Assembly (NCBI RefSeq): GCF_000003195.3
Contig: NC_012870.2
Coordinates: forward strand, 22,126,501 to 22,190,500
Reading direction: 5' to 3'
Length of the DNA: 64,000 nt
Origin: Sorghum bicolor
Taxonomy: Eukaryota; Streptophyta; Magnoliopsida; Poales; Poaceae
A program made the position numbers and the translations under genes. Below the pieces are notes generated by a model. That model did not search any database, had not been told where the DNA came from, and saw only the letters and a program-made list of their open reading frames with translations. Positions 31,838 through 43,868 of the stretch are shown here, one piece after another. Within the stretch, counting starts at the first letter, position 1; each line of letters opens with the position of its first letter.

Positions 31838-32867
31838 GCACCAAATGAGAGAGCTCAGAATAAGAAATGACAATAGTATTGGGTTCGTTGACCCTTATAT
31901 TGTTTTCAAGGCTCCACAGGCAGTGTGGACAGCAGATCATGAGACAGAAGTGTGCACCAATCTTACGAGGTTCTTTGTGAACCAAAAAGAAAAACAAAAA
32001 ATACTCTTCCCCTTCAACTTCGAGTGAGTTATATAGTTATTAAGTGCATGCATATTTTATTTTACATTATAGGACTGACTATATATATGTGTGTGTGAAA
32101 ACAGCTTTCACTGGATACTCATGGTCATTGAAATTCTCAAGAACCGGTTGATAATCTTTGACTCAATGAGAAAACTACAAGAAAATTATCAACAAATGGT
32201 AAACATTATTCAAAGGTACGTAATGTCGATCTCAGCTACAAAAATATCATAATATGACTCTGTAATTATTAGTTCACGATCCACAATGGCTGTGTATAGG
32301 GTTTGGGAAAGATTCATTAACCGTGAACATCTCTGTGGATGTAAAGCACCGCTTAACATAATACATCCACAAGTAAGTTCTACTAGCTAACAAACTTTCG
32401 CTAACTTTTATCCTTCTTATTGTCGTGGTCGTGAATATTTTTATATATATATCGTACAGTGGTGTTTAAGACAAGAAGGGGGGAACAATCTATGTGTATA
32501 TTACGTGTGCAAATTCATGATGGCACAAGTCAATCAAACACCCACAGAGACGCTCAGAGTACGTTACATGTCTCTTTTCATTATCTTAACTTAGATAACT
32601 AATACCTTTTTTATTTATTTCAAATTAAAGACGGAATGGCTGAGGGAAAAGGTCCTACAACAAGACCGAATCAAAGCTATCCAAGAGACGATAGCAGGAT
32701 TTCTCCGCGACCAAGTGATCAATCCAAACGGCGAGTTCACTTCAACGGCAACGAAACTCTTATTCCAAACAACGATGATCATTTGTATCGTTTGTAGACA
32801 TTGGGAGAAAAAACTCTATGTATATATGTGTTATGAATTTTGTACATATAAAACTATATATATATAA
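31838..32867 (+). pseudogene. Second CACTA gene, 3' exons with Ulp1-like (C48) peptidase domain
   Basis: Five exons are supported by splice sites and by their protein sense: 31838-32023, 32105-32215, 32300-32372, 32460-32558 and 32631-32867 (TAA). The peptide contains FHWILMVIEIL and then IFDSMRK, the positions of the catalytic His and Asp in C48 (Ulp1/SENP) cysteine peptidases. Further on, QEGGNNLCVYYVCKFM holds the Gln and Cys. These domains are common at the C-terminus of grass CACTA second proteins. Whether this one acts as a SUMO protease is unknown. No stop is seen in these exons, but the 5' part of the gene has frameshifts. The insertion at 7380 lies in the intron just before 31838. 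Confidence 0.75.
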
Positions 32868-33096
32868 AGCTTTTTACATATCTATTTAATTTTTGATGTG
32901 GTCTATTCATTTTATTATAGACAAAGCTTAATTATTAAGCTAAGCCTATAATTTTCATTTATATATGCTTAATATGCGTGTAATATAAATATATTATTGT
33001 ATCAGCAAAACATGTATTGAAAAACCTATTATTATATATTATATATAAACAATAAACAGAACCGAAGAAGTGAACCAAAAAAAAAAGAAAAAGAAA

Positions 33097-33330
33097 CCCT
33101 TTAACACCGGTTGGTATACCAACCGGTGTTAAAGGGTCCTGCAACGTGGCAGCCCTGGCAGAACCCTTTAACACCGGTTGGTATTACCAACCGGTGTTAA
33201 AGGGGGGTTTTAGCCCCGGTTGCCAGAACCGGGACTAAAGGGTGGGCCTTTAGTCCCGCAAGGGCAGCACCGGCTCGGGAACCAGAGCAACAGGCCCTTC
33301 CCGACCGGTGCTAATGCCCGATCATGCAGC
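33097..33330. repeat. Right subterminal palindromes of the CACTA element
   Basis: 33097-33136 is a perfect 40-bp palindrome: CCCTTTAACACCGGTTGGTA followed by its exact reverse complement. A near-perfect second copy lies at 33170-33210, and a TTTTAGCCCCGGTT / AACCGGGACTAAAGG pair at 33208-33243. The TTTAACACCGG words match those at 3415-3607. Confidence 0.9.
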
Positions 33331-33439
33331 AGTGTATTTATTGTCTTGCAGTACTGATTGATATTACAGTTATAATCACACTCCTTTTGGTACAAATTAA
33401 GTAGCAACAGGAACATAGTTCATATCATAAATCACCTGA

Positions 33440-36400
33440 TTAATTTGGTATAAAATTATTGTAGGATTTGGCCTTGAGCCAGAGCACGGATTTCTTTCTT
33501 AATGTTAGACCAAAGGTCACTGCAATATCAAATTCTTCCAACTTGACGCCATCCGGCATATCCCAATCAAAATGGTAGAGAAGGCTAGCAAGTGCTAGCT
33601 CTACGTTGGCCAGTGCGAGTGTAATGCCAGGGCATATTCTCCTGCCTGCCCCAAATGGAGTGAACTCAAAGTCATTACCCCTAAAATCGATACTGCTGCA
33701 GTCAAATCTTTCTGGCCTGAATTCCTCCCCATCATGCCATAGTTTCATGTCCCTTGCTATTGCCCAAACATTGATAAACACCTTGGTTCCCTTTGGCACG
33801 TCGTAACCCATAACCTTACATGACTCACGACACTCTCGATTCACGAGTGCTGCTGGCGCATGCAATCGTAAAGTCTCCTTGATCACAAGTTGTAGATATC
33901 TTAACTTGACCAAATCCCCTTCTGTTATCTTGTCTTGTCCTTTGAAGGTCTCCCTCACCTCCAACTGGGCCTTATGCATGAGTTGTGGATTTTTAACAAG
34001 CTCCGACATTGCCAATAATAGAACGGTTGATGACGTGTCACTCCCAGCAGTGAAAATATCCTACAATTCAATCTTATAGTTACAAAATGTAAAGCGGGGC
34101 ATTCACATTAATTCCTATGAGACACACTAAAAATCATAATATTCTAACAAAAAGATCTGACCACTAATTTGGTAGGCGCTAATCAGCACTAATAATAATA
34201 ACTAGTCGATATATTTTTATTTTCTAAACAATATCCATGTATATCATTATGAAAAACACCACATAAAGTAACCCTTAAATTTAATATAATAAAAATTACC
34301 CACCTATGCTATAATGCAACATCATCTAAAGTAAACCCTGAATTTTGCATCTAAAGTTCACACCATAGCAAGATATTATGACCATTAAATTACCATCTAA
34401 GATACCACTTATCTCATTATTAGAAATGAACCAAAATATTTTTAATATTTAAATCTAAAGTTCAACATATGCTAATAAAAAATATTTAAATCACCAAAAA
34501 AATTACATCTATATATGTTTCTAACTTATTTGCTTCTGTTAATATTATTATAAAATAAACCAACCAAAAATAAACATACATGTTGTGCATACACTTTCAC
34601 TAAAACATGGTGACATATCTATATTAATAGTATAATTTTATTAAGTGCCATATATATATATATATATATAGTGAAACAAATAATATTGTATGTATAATTC
34701 TTTGATACGAAAATTTAGGGAAGGTTATGAACTTAGGATACAACAATGTTGGCTTGTGGGTATGATACCCCAGGTATTTGAGATCCTTGCAGAATTACTA
34801 TGCTTTTAACGTGTTAGCATCGGTAAGTCCTCTTGATCTTACTTCCAAACTCCATCGTTGATTTCATTGAGTGCTGTGGTGCAGACTTAATTAAATTCTT
34901 TTTTTTGTCATAGTAGTAAATAAGAATGTAATTTATGACCTAAACTATTTTTTTATAAAATAAAAAGAGTTCTAACCGAGCTAAAAGGTAAGTATAAGAT
35001 ATTTGACTTAACAAAATCAAAATTTAAAAGTCAAAATCAAAACCCAAGATGTCAAGACATGGATAGCGATAATGATTTTCTTCCAAAAAATAGTGGATAC
35101 CATAACTTAAGCTATGGTTTTAATTCAATGTGTATTGAAGACAAATGGACGTGTCACGCACACAGAGAAAGAGAAATTATAAATATGGATAAAGAGTATG
35201 TATGAAATAATTGATAAGTTAATGTGACTGTGTAAATAAAAAATTATCTATATTATGTCAAAAAGTGAACAAATATGATAGCACAAGGATAATTAATTTG
35301 CTTAGTTGAATGTACTAAGCACTACGATACCAAAAAATATTTAGTGTAATAATTAAAATTTCATTTACCTAATGATAAATTATAAACAAATTAGTTAAGA
35401 ATAAAGTATCATATGTATTGGAGGTTTTCACAACTTCTTCTATAGTGTGAGGTTCTCCAGTGTTTTAGCATTCAATATTTACTATTAAATGCCTCATAGT
35501 GAGGATTCTCATTTGCTATGACTACGAGAACTCCACTATTTTGGTAGTGTTTACAGAGTGTTAGATAACAAGAAGATATCTCGCGTGTTGCTGCGAGAGA
35601 TTGCAAAGAACTTAGATGAAATTAAGTGAAGGATACCATGAATAGCTTGCAATTAAGACATTACGTTAGTGGGATGATATGAGTATTAATAAGTAATTAA
35701 AAGATGATATGGATAGTTACTGGTGGATGATGTGGATGACTCAAATATAGTCATATGTTGAAATATACTTATATTAGGGATTCACTTTATAAGAGCAGAT
35801 CTGCTTTACCCAAATAACCGAGCTGACAATCTCGTTGGTGAGAGCGAACTGCAGGCCACCTTCCCTCTGCAGCCTCAGGAGAACACCTAGAAGGTCCTCG
35901 TCTCGCTCTGGCGTCGGCATGGCTTCACGCTCATGGACGATGCTCTCGATGATGCGGTACATGTTCCTCTGGCACCTTCTCGCGTCCCTCGCGGCGGTGC
36001 TGAACCACCGTACCAGCCGCGAGGACGGGTACAGGTCCGCCAGGTTGAACCCGCCGGCCAGCCGCACCACTTGTTCCACCTCATGTATGTATTCGTCTCG
36101 GTACTTGCACCGGTCGCCGACGATCGTGCGCGCGGCGACGTCGTTTATCATGCGGCAGATCCCTTCGCTGAGGTTGACGGGCTGCTGGCCATCGGCAGAC
36201 TCCCGGGAGATGGAGCGGAGGAGGCGCGCCACCTCCTCTTCCCGGATGCTCCGGAACGTGAGCACGCGCCGCTGGCTGAAGAGCTCGACCATACACAGCT
36301 TGCGGAGCTCACGCCAGTGGACGCTGTAGGGGGAGAACATGAGGTCCTTGCCGCCACAGCTGAGGGTTTCGATGGTGACGCTCAGGTTGCGGTTGCAGAA

Positions 36401-36721
36401 GGCGAGGTCGTGGGTCCTCATTACCTCCCTGGCAGCCTCGGCGGAGGAGACCACCAGCGTGGGCACGGAGCCTAAGCGAAGCATCATGAGGGGCCCGTAG
36501 GTTCCGGACATCTCGCGCAGCGCCTGGTGAGGCAGGTCGCTGAAGCGTGACAGGAGGAGGTGGTGCAGGCTGCCGATGAGCGGCAGCTGCCATGGCCCTG
36601 GTGGCAGGCGGAGCGCCGATGATGGCTTCGTGCCAGATGATGTGACGTAGCTCCGGACGAGCTTGAGAAGAAGGCGGGCGAAGAAGACCAAGGCCACAAT
36701 ATACAGGATCATGTTGTGCAT
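33440..36721 (-). CDS. Cytochrome P450, CYP71-clan (A-type), two exons
   Basis: Exon 1 is 36721-35810, exon 2 is 34060-33440 (stop 33442-33440). The junction is phase 0, the intron 1749 bp, the product 510 residues, a normal length. The ATG at 36721 starts a hydrophobic ER anchor (MILYIVALVFFARLLL) followed by the hinge LPPGPWQLPLIGSLHHL. The I-helix AGSDTSS lies at 309-315, the K-helix KETLRLH near 365-371, PERF at 420-423 and the heme loop FGAGRRICPG at 440-449 with Cys447. All hallmark residues are present and no break is seen. The hinge resembles grass CYP71/CYP99 enzymes that oxidise terpenoids or other specialised metabolites with NADPH-P450 reductase at the ER; the substrate cannot be told. 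Its stop codon lies about 90 bp from the CACTA end. Confidence 0.93.
34061..35809 (-). other. Intron of the P450 gene
   Basis: 1749 bp, AT-rich, donor GTAAAG and acceptor TTGTAG. It holds a TA microsatellite at about 34650-34671. I see no clear transposon ends or coding stretch in it. Confidence 0.8.
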
Positions 36722-37035
36722 GTTTGCCAGGGGATGGGACAAGTTTTGCAGCCAACTGCGTCTTGACGACGTCTCCACGAGATAACACACACATATATAC
36801 ATATACAGACTTGTGCTATCGGATGCAAAATAGAACAATCATGTAGGTATAGTACTATACAATCTCGCTAACTGACAAGCCAACTCATCCTGCTTTGACC
36901 AGTTTGCATAGAGATCAGCTCTCCACGCTACTACAAAAAATATCACCATTACCGGTTCTAAACCTGTCATCATCGTCAGTTCTATACCAAATAAACAGAG
37001 AAACATGTTAGTTGGTTTTCATCCCTAGATGCATG
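36722..37035. other. P450 upstream region
   Basis: The leader contains TATATGTATATATG near 36790-36803 on minus, a weak TATA candidate. CTACTACAAAAAATATC near 36929 resembles a CACTA-type end but no partner is visible. Nothing else is recognised. Confidence 0.4.
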
Positions 37036-37886
37036 CACTACCAGAATCCAGCTCTTTGCCAAGTGTCAAATATTTTGCCGAGTGTTTTTTTCGGGCACTC
37101 GACAAAGAAGCTTTTTGCCGAGTGCCAAAAAAACACTTGGTAAAAAAGAACACTTGATCAAGAGGCTTCTTTACTGAGTGTTACAAAAAATCACACAGCA
37201 AATAGTCTTTTTTTGCCGAGTATAAAAAAACACTCGGCAAATAATCTTCTTTGCCTATTGTGAAAAAAACACTCCGGAAACAAGGTCTTTGCCGAGTTTT
37301 TTTGGCACTCCGCAAAGACCTTCTTTGCCGAGTGTCAAAAAACACACTCGACAAAGAAAATTTCAAATCTAATTTTGAAGCCCTAAACAAATTCACATCA
37401 AAATGTTTTCAACTATAAAGTTTTATGACTTCTCAAGATCTACAACCTTTATTTTGATCTTTTCTTTATTTCACAAAGTGAAAATAAATTTGTTCATAAA
37501 TTTTATATTTGTCTTATAGTTTATGAAACTACAAGAGAGATATATAAGTTTTGTGAAAAATATAAGAATCACAGTGTCAAATGAACAAATGACCAAACAA
37601 CAAAATTAACTTTATAGATCTTGAGAAGTTATGAAATTTTGTAGTTAGCAACTTTTTCATTTGATTTCATCTTGTCAAGCAAAGCTGTGTCTTTATTTAA
37701 AAATTTTAAAATTTGAATTTTTAAATGACCACGAATAGAAAAACTCCCTAAATAAACTTTATAGATCTTGAAAAGTTATAAAACTTTATATTTGATGATT
37801 TTTTTATTTGAAATCATCTTCATGCAAAAACTATGTTTGAATTTCTCAAATTTAAAATTGAAATATTATAAACGACCTTGGGTGAA

Positions 37887-39076
37887 CACTACTAAAAACA
37901 CATTAACCGCGACCTTTTAAAAATCCCATCAGAGGCGGGCAGAAATTTCAACCGCCTCGGTTAATGCCTCGGATTAACCGAGACGGTTAGTCTTTGTTAA
38001 CCAAGACGATAAAAAACCGCCTTGCAAAATCGATTAAACAAGGCGGGTACCCTTAAAATGCCCGTCGCGATTAATATATATTAACCAAGTCGAGCATCCT
38101 AATGCAACCGCCTCGGTTAATATATTAACCGAGGCAGTCACCTTGTAAGGCTCGCCTCGGTAAATATAAGGCCCAAATAGCCCATCTAAAGTCCAGTAAT
38201 GGGTTCCTAGTACATATACCACTCTCTCACAACCAACCCTAACTTCTATCCTCTCCTTCCCTCACTCATCGTCGCACGCCTCCATTCTCCCCACGGCGCC
38301 GCGCCTCCCTTCTCCCCTCTCTCCTTCTTCTCTCCCTCACTCCACTCTCTCTCCCTCCCTCCCCCAGCAACCCTCCTCTTCTCTCCTCTTCAGGACTCCT
38401 CTCAGTCTCGTAGCGCTAGAGAGCGGCTCGTGGCGCCGGAGAGCACGGACCGCGCCGCAGGGTCACCTAGAACGACACTGGCGCCCCTAGCGCCACCCAT
38501 CCCTCTCTCCCACATGTTGCCCTCCTCCCTCTCTGCTCTCTCAGATCTGTCCCTCACTCCTTCCTCTCTCTTTGTAGATCTAGAAGGCAGCATGGAGGCG
38601 AGGTGCAGGCAATCATGGAGGTGAGTAGCGGGCAGATCCGGAGCAGGGGCAGTGTGGAGGCAAGCAGCTGGTGGATCTGGCGCCCCCTCCTCTAAGTGTG
38701 GCGTCCCTCACCTCTGAGAATGGTGCGGTGCGGCCTCCCTATCCTCTGATCTCCCGGCATGGATTCGGCCTCCAACCGGCCACAGGCGGTGGATCCAGTC
38801 ACCAGAGGTGGTGGGAGCGCAGATCCGGTCAGCAGCAGCAGCGGATCCAGCCATGAGTAGGGGCGGCGTGTGAAACCGGGCTCGGTGGACTATTTTTTAT
38901 TTTCTGAAATTATTTACGGAGGCGGGGTCCATAACTCAACCCTCTCAATTAATAGATTAACCGAGACTGGCCAACCGCCTCGGTTAAGGCCACGTTTAAC
39001 TGTGACATTGAGGCGGTTGGAAAACCCGCCTCGGATAAGCGATTTTGCACGCCTTGGTAAAAAAATTGTAGTAGTG
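37887..39076 (+). mobile_element. Nested non-autonomous CACTA element with cargo
   Basis: 1190 bp. Ends: CACTACTAAAAACAC and, reversed, CACTACTACAATTTT. The 3-bp duplications GAA (37884-37886, 39077-39079) are exact. Subterminal words AACCGCCTCGGTTAA and complements recur near both ends. Between them lies a pyrimidine-rich then GC-rich stretch (about 38225-38880) that looks like a promoter, leader and first-exon fragment (CTCTCTCC runs, then ATGGAGGCGAGGTGCAGGC near 38591), possibly captured host DNA. No long frame is open. Confidence 0.82.
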
Positions 39077-39241
39077 GAAGAAACTCCCTAAATAAAAATT
39101 ATAAAACTCGAAAAGTTGTGAAACTTTGTAGTTGATAACTTTTTGATTTGAAATTGTTTAGAGTCTCAAAAAATTAATTTTACATATGGTTTGATATAAT
39201 ATATGAGGAACCGAAATGCAACATAGAAATAAGTGATAATG

Positions 39242-39297
39242 TGGTGCAGTGGTTAGGGAGGGAGACATACGAGAGGGAGGTCATGGGTTTGAATCCC
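39242..39297 (+). repeat. tRNA-like (pol III promoter) sequence, possible SINE
   Basis: TGGTGCAGTGG (39242-39252) fits an A box and GGGTTTGAATCCC (39285-39297) a B box, at SINE/tRNA spacing. The part between does not fold as a full tRNA by eye. It lies inside the CACTA element at 37036-39452. Confidence 0.45.
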
Positions 39298-39455
39298 ACC
39301 GGCCACGTAGTCGTGAATTTTGCACGGAAAATGTAGGCGCTGGCCGATGGGGGCCTCCCTGAAAAAATTTCTAGTTTTTTTGTTTCAACCTTTGCCGAAT
39401 GTGACTTTTGGCAAAGGCTTTGCTAAGTATATTTGGCATGAGTCCGGTGGTGATG

Positions 39456-41203
39456 CATGTGTTGAGTTATAATCCCATTGTCCCATTGTAAACTGGATGT
39501 ACTCCTGTTTAGCGCCTAGTTTGGGTTTGTGGTCATCGCTACCATGCATGCATTTGCCATGCATGTCGCCTATTCGCTTGAGGTTATCTGCTGAATTTAC
39601 CAGTTATTTAATAGCACATAAAAGCATATCAAATGATGAAATAGAGTACATCATTGCGAAGAGCACGTCGAGACGATTGATACGAACATATCATTTACTA
39701 TATTTGGAATACTAACAAGAGAGTCCCAATGAATACGTCTAAGAATTCTCTGGAATACTCCAGAAGCATCACCAAACAAAAGTTTTATGGACTAACATGA
39801 CAATTTCTATAGCTTTAATGAATTGTGAATTTTTAGGGATAAAAAACTGAATACGCCTGGGAAGAGTAGGAGCCAAGGAACCAAACCAAATTAAGTTAAA
39901 ATTCGGCAAGAATTGACGGGAAGGTTCTAGAGGACACCAGAAGACATGAGAGCAAAACAGAGCACGACTTAAGTTGACTAATAGTGTTTATGTGAGATAC
40001 ACAGGAGATTAGTCCACAGGTGATTATGTGATGATAGAGGAGCTCATTGCATATGAGACATGACATGAAGTCATGTGACCAAGGTGGAGAAGATCAAAAT
40101 GAGGCTTGGCTTGATGGACCGGTTTCAAGTGTGAAGGGCAAGTCGGAGGCTTTGAAGCGAGGGACCACATGTGACAATGAAGCTTGAGCAAGACTTGGCG
40201 CCGATGGACCGAGGCAATGGTGAAGAGCAAGTGAGGTCAAGATCGATAAACCAATACGGTCATGTGGTGATATGAAGTGGATCATATCATTTGGTGATTG
40301 ATTGGTGCATGTGTTGCATCAACATTGGAGGAGATAAAATGGAAAGCGCAAGGCAAAGGTATAACCTTGGGCATTTTCATTTCACCGGTCATAGGTGTGT
40401 ATAGAAGTTTATGACCGGATTTAGGTTAGATGGCCATACTATCAAGAGGGGCAAACTTGTTTGCATATCGGTCATCTAGTGCCACTTGAGCGATCTAACT
40501 TTGCGTACGTGTTAGAATCGAGTGGCGTGGCAAGTTGAGAGGCTAACTCCTTTGGGAAAATGTTTGTGAAAAGCTAACACACATGCACATGGTGGTGTAC
40601 ACTTGTTGGTGTTACCACATTTGCAAAGGAGGTGGAATTCCTAGGGTAGAGAGGGGTTTGGATTTGACGCTTTTGAGAAAATGAAACGCATATTTTTCTG
40701 TTGCACTGGTGGAAAGTTCGGAGAAGTCACCGGAGTGTTTCTCACTAAAAACACTGACCGGGCACTCTAACCGCAGTCATCGGACGCGGAGCCTGCGCGT
40801 CCAGCGTGTTGTCAGTCTCTGGTGAAGTTAACAGCGAGCTTCGGACGCTCAGCACCAGACGTGGGCTAGACATTGTTCGCGCATCCGGTGAAGGTTGACG
40901 TCAGCAAGAAAGTTGTGAGTGTTTCTGACGGACACTCAGGAGAGAGTTCGATGGTTGCGTCTGGTGACCCCACGCGTTTGACACCCTCTTTGTGTATGGG
41001 TCCGGTGTGCACCAGACGCGTCCAGTGTGGACCAGCAGAGAGTCCGGTGCTACTGCTTCAGGCGCAAGAGCAAGCTAGCTGTTGGCGGCAACGGTCGAGT
41101 TCAAATGGCAAGTGACATATGGCTGTCACCTGAGCACCTGATGCTAGATTTGAGCGTCCTGTGGTTCCCTGCAGCGCATCCGGTGCCCAAGTGTTTTGCC
41201 CAG
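39456..41203. other. Intergenic, probably degenerate transposon DNA
   Basis: No gene is supported. From about 40700 to 41190 the text is full of related words (CACCGGA, CCGGTGCACCAGACGC, CGCGTCCAG), a style seen in old grass retroelements. I cannot assign a family. Confidence 0.4.
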
Positions 41204-42112
41204 TGTTGACGGTCGATAACGTCAACTTTTATTAGAACTTTAAACCTGAAGGAGAACATGAATACACACTAGTATAGGGTTTAAACTAACAATTTCCCCA
41301 AGTTTTGCATATTCTGTTTTTTTAGGGTTTATTTTATAGAAAACTGAAAAGAGAGATTCAAGTGCAAAATAAACACGAGACTTAACCGCGACGCAATAAC
41401 ACCGCCAACAGGGAAGGCTCTAGAAGACACCCAAAGGAACGAGACCGACACAGGAGACAAGGTGGGAGCCGGCCGACCCCACCCTGGCGCTGGCCGGTGC
41501 CCCCTTAGGGTTTCTGGCTCTCCCCTTACGGAAGCTTCCTCCATCGCCTCTTTTGATGCATCTCGGCCCTTGGTTAAGTCGGTTTGATCCTACGGCGCAC
41601 GTCGATTCCACCGGGCTATAAATAGAGGGGTAGACCCCCTCCATGGAGGCAATCTAAACCCCAGTGCTTCATATTCTCTACATAATTAGGTTTAGGGTCC
41701 CTCTAGTTGTTCTAGTTGTAATTCATCTAGATGTAGAAATTAGGAGAGACAAGTTCTTCTAGATCTAGTCTTGTTTAGAGATTAGAGAGATTAAGTAGAG
41801 GAGTAGAGATTCTGGAGGAGTTCTGGCCTGTCGGTGCTTCTTCGTGGCTATATTCTTCTAGATTTAGTTTCCTCACCTGGAGCTGCATTCTGAGGTACTT
41901 TTGTACTTACCCTTCTGATTTAAGTAAGAATCTTGTTCTTATTCATTCTTTGGTTCACAACTCATATTGAGTGCTTTGATCTTGGTCATAACTTGGTTGA
42001 AGTAGTATTTCGTAGTGTAGGCGTGGTGTCTAGGTTAGGTTTACTTGTAGATGTCCCCTGATCAGTCGGACAGTGGTAGTTCGCATAGCCGTTGATAGGA
42101 TTGATAGGCTTA
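41204..42112 (+). repeat. LTR-like remnant with TATA box
   Basis: It starts TGTTGACGGTCGATAACGTC (an inverted repeat at the start, as LTRs often have) and carries CTATAAATAGAGG at about 41616, followed by an AT-rich leader. No partner LTR, clean 3' end or duplication is found, so this is tentative. The Harbinger-like element at 42113 interrupts its distal part. Confidence 0.35.
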
Positions 42113-42838
42113 GGGCTTCTCCAGTGGCTTTCACCAACCGACTCATGCTCCGACGTGGAACCTGATGAGTCAACTTTTATCATTGGAGAATGCCGACTCG
42201 TCGAGGAGAGAGAGAGGAGTCGATGCAAGATCTTGCATCGGTTCATCCGAATAAACAAATGAATCGAGTATGCGCCGCTTGAGCCCTTCCTATTCACGCC
42301 GTTCGTCATCAACCTCGCCTGGCACCGTCGCCCGTGCTGCTTGGGCGCGTCCACCACTAGAGGTCCGCCGTGACTTGTGCTGTCATTCGAGGTGCTCGTT
42401 CGGCCGCGTTCGCCACTGGAGGCCCGTCCATCCGCCCCTCACCAGCCTTGACCATGAAGACCTGCGTTGCTCACTGGTGTGTCGCTGTGCAGGGAGATGG
42501 TGCACCGCTGCATGCCTGCATGCGCCTAGGCGAGAAGAGGATGGAAGAAGGGGAAGGTGGCGCTCGCATGCGCCCTCGCTGGCCATGGCTGCACCGGTGG
42601 ATCCGGCCGCGCCCATGCTGGGGGAGAAGGCCATGGAATGCGTCACTGCTCGCTACGCCATCGGAAGAAGAGAAAGGGAAAAGTACAACCGATAAAAAAA
42701 AGAAGGGATGAGTCGGTTGGTGGGCTCCACACCGTTGGAGAAGTTTTTTGAGCGTATGAGTCGACTTCTCTAGGATTCGGTTTTGGCGGACGTGGCCCTC
42801 TCTCTCCTAAAAAAGCGACTCAACGACTGCGGTTGCCC
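42113..42838. mobile_element. Harbinger-like (PIF) non-autonomous element
   Basis: 726 bp. Ends GGGCTTCTCCAGT and, reversed, GGGCAACCGCAGT share 9 of 13 bases. The flanks are TTA at 42110-42112 and 42839-42841, the 3-bp duplication typical of PIF/Harbinger. The middle (about 42290-42700) is GC-rich and may be captured host DNA, but no frame resembles a known protein. Confidence 0.55.
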
Positions 42839-42841
42839 TTA

Positions 42842-42930
42842 GGCCTTGTTTAGTTGTGAAAAGTTTTTGGATTTTGACATTGTAGCACTTTTGTTTATTT
42901 GTGGCAAATATTGTCTAATCATGGACCAAT
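42842..42930 (+). repeat. Half of a GGCCTTGTTTAG MITE
   Basis: GGCCTTGTTTAGTTGTG starts the match, which ends after TAATCATGGACCAATC. The other half is missing. Confidence 0.7.
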
Positions 42931-43868
42931 CTCTCCTACTAAAAAACGTCATAAGGACCCGTCTACCATGTATGTTCATTGTACTTCGCAATTGTAGCCT
43001 TTCTTCTCTCAATGGAAGACACAGATCTCATGCGTGTTCTTCATTTCTAAAGTAGTATCAGAATCATAGAGAATTCCTGTTGATTTCTCATTCCGTTAGA
43101 AATTCAGTTACCTGTTAACAAACAAATATCTGCCAGGACCCCCAACCTGTTGATTTCTCAATGTTAGATATTTAAGTTGTTCCTTTTCTACTAAGTTAAT
43201 AATATGGTTGGTCTTACTATATGAGTGTTGTGTAGAAGGGAAGACATTGCCGTAGCTAGGAGGTGTGGAGGGTGCAGGTTGGTCCTATCCTGTTATCGTT
43301 GTCCCTTTGTTCATATAATTGTCTCCATTAATCTCATCTTGCACATAGTCAGTGGATGAATCGTATCTATTTTCAGTGGGTGAATTGATTAGAAAAGGTT
43401 ATCTTATCTTCAAACGTTAGCTTATCTTTTTGATTTGCTTCTGTTCTGTAACAATTTCATGAACCGAGTCACATTTTTTATGGCCAAATTCAGATAAATA
43501 TTGTCTTTTTCTTCATGTCTTTAGCTTTACAGAGGACAACAATATTATGAGTATGGTCCATTGTCACTTTTTAGTTCTTATTATTACTAGTGCTTGTGGC
43601 CTGTTTTCTTAGACCAAATGAGCTAACTCTATTTGCCTGCAACTTTCCAAACAGGTGAATCTATAACAGCATAGGAAGCACATCCTTAATGTGATGCACA
43701 ATAGGATTCTGCTATCTACATTTCGGTGTTGCCTTGATATTTTAGCCCTGTATCTTCATACAGTTGCCTTCTGTTGTCTGCATTTTGGTGTTGAGCTTAA
43801 TGGGACCTGCTGTTGTTACACAGGAAGGTCAATTGACATAAGGCAATGCTTGTCCTTACACAGGAAGT
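42931..43868. other. Intergenic, nothing recognised
   Basis: AT-rich DNA without a supported gene, terminal repeat or RNA. Confidence 0.4.

Larger units (their letters stand above)
1..33352 (+). mobile_element. Large CACTA (En/Spm) transposon, right part, split by nested retroelements
   Basis: The segment holds a tnp2 C-terminus, a tandem-repeat spacer, a second gene with Transposase_24-like and Ulp1-like parts, and a right end of CCCTTTAACACCGG palindromes. This is the usual content and order of grass CACTA elements. The left terminus lies before base 1. The right terminus is placed near 33352 because the motif TTGTCTTGCAGTA resembles a degenerate reversed CACTA terminus (the usual form ends CTTGTAGTG). 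No target duplication could be tested. Without the nested retroelement (7380-31766 plus one TTATA copy), about 9 kb of CACTA DNA is in view. The second gene carries frameshifts, so this copy is probably no longer autonomous. Confidence 0.8.
37036..39452 (+). mobile_element. Non-autonomous CACTA element with TTTGCCGAGTG subterminal repeats
   Basis: The left end reads CACTACCAGAATC and the right end, reversed, CACCACCGGACTC. Flanking 3-bp duplications ATG (37033-37035 and 39453-39455) fit CACTA insertion. The word TTTGCCGAGTG or its complement recurs at least eight times in 37068-37355 and again near 39390, in both orientations. No transposase frame is present. A second CACTA element (37887-39076) is inserted in it. 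Confidence 0.8.

Noticed and set aside
36309..36794. Long open frames overlapping P450 exon 1 on other frames and strands
   Set aside because: They follow from the high GC content of the exon; only one frame carries P450 motifs.
36920..36960. CTACTACAAAAAATATC as another CACTA terminus
   Set aside because: No partner end, subterminal repeats or duplication could be found.
41204..42112. A complete solo LTR
   Set aside because: The start and TATA box fit but no CA end with a matching 5-bp flank was found; kept only as an LTR-like remnant.
42270..42711. Several overlapping frames of 110-140 codons
   Set aside because: GC-rich interior of a Harbinger-like element; all frames are partly open and none has a recognisable motif or splice support.
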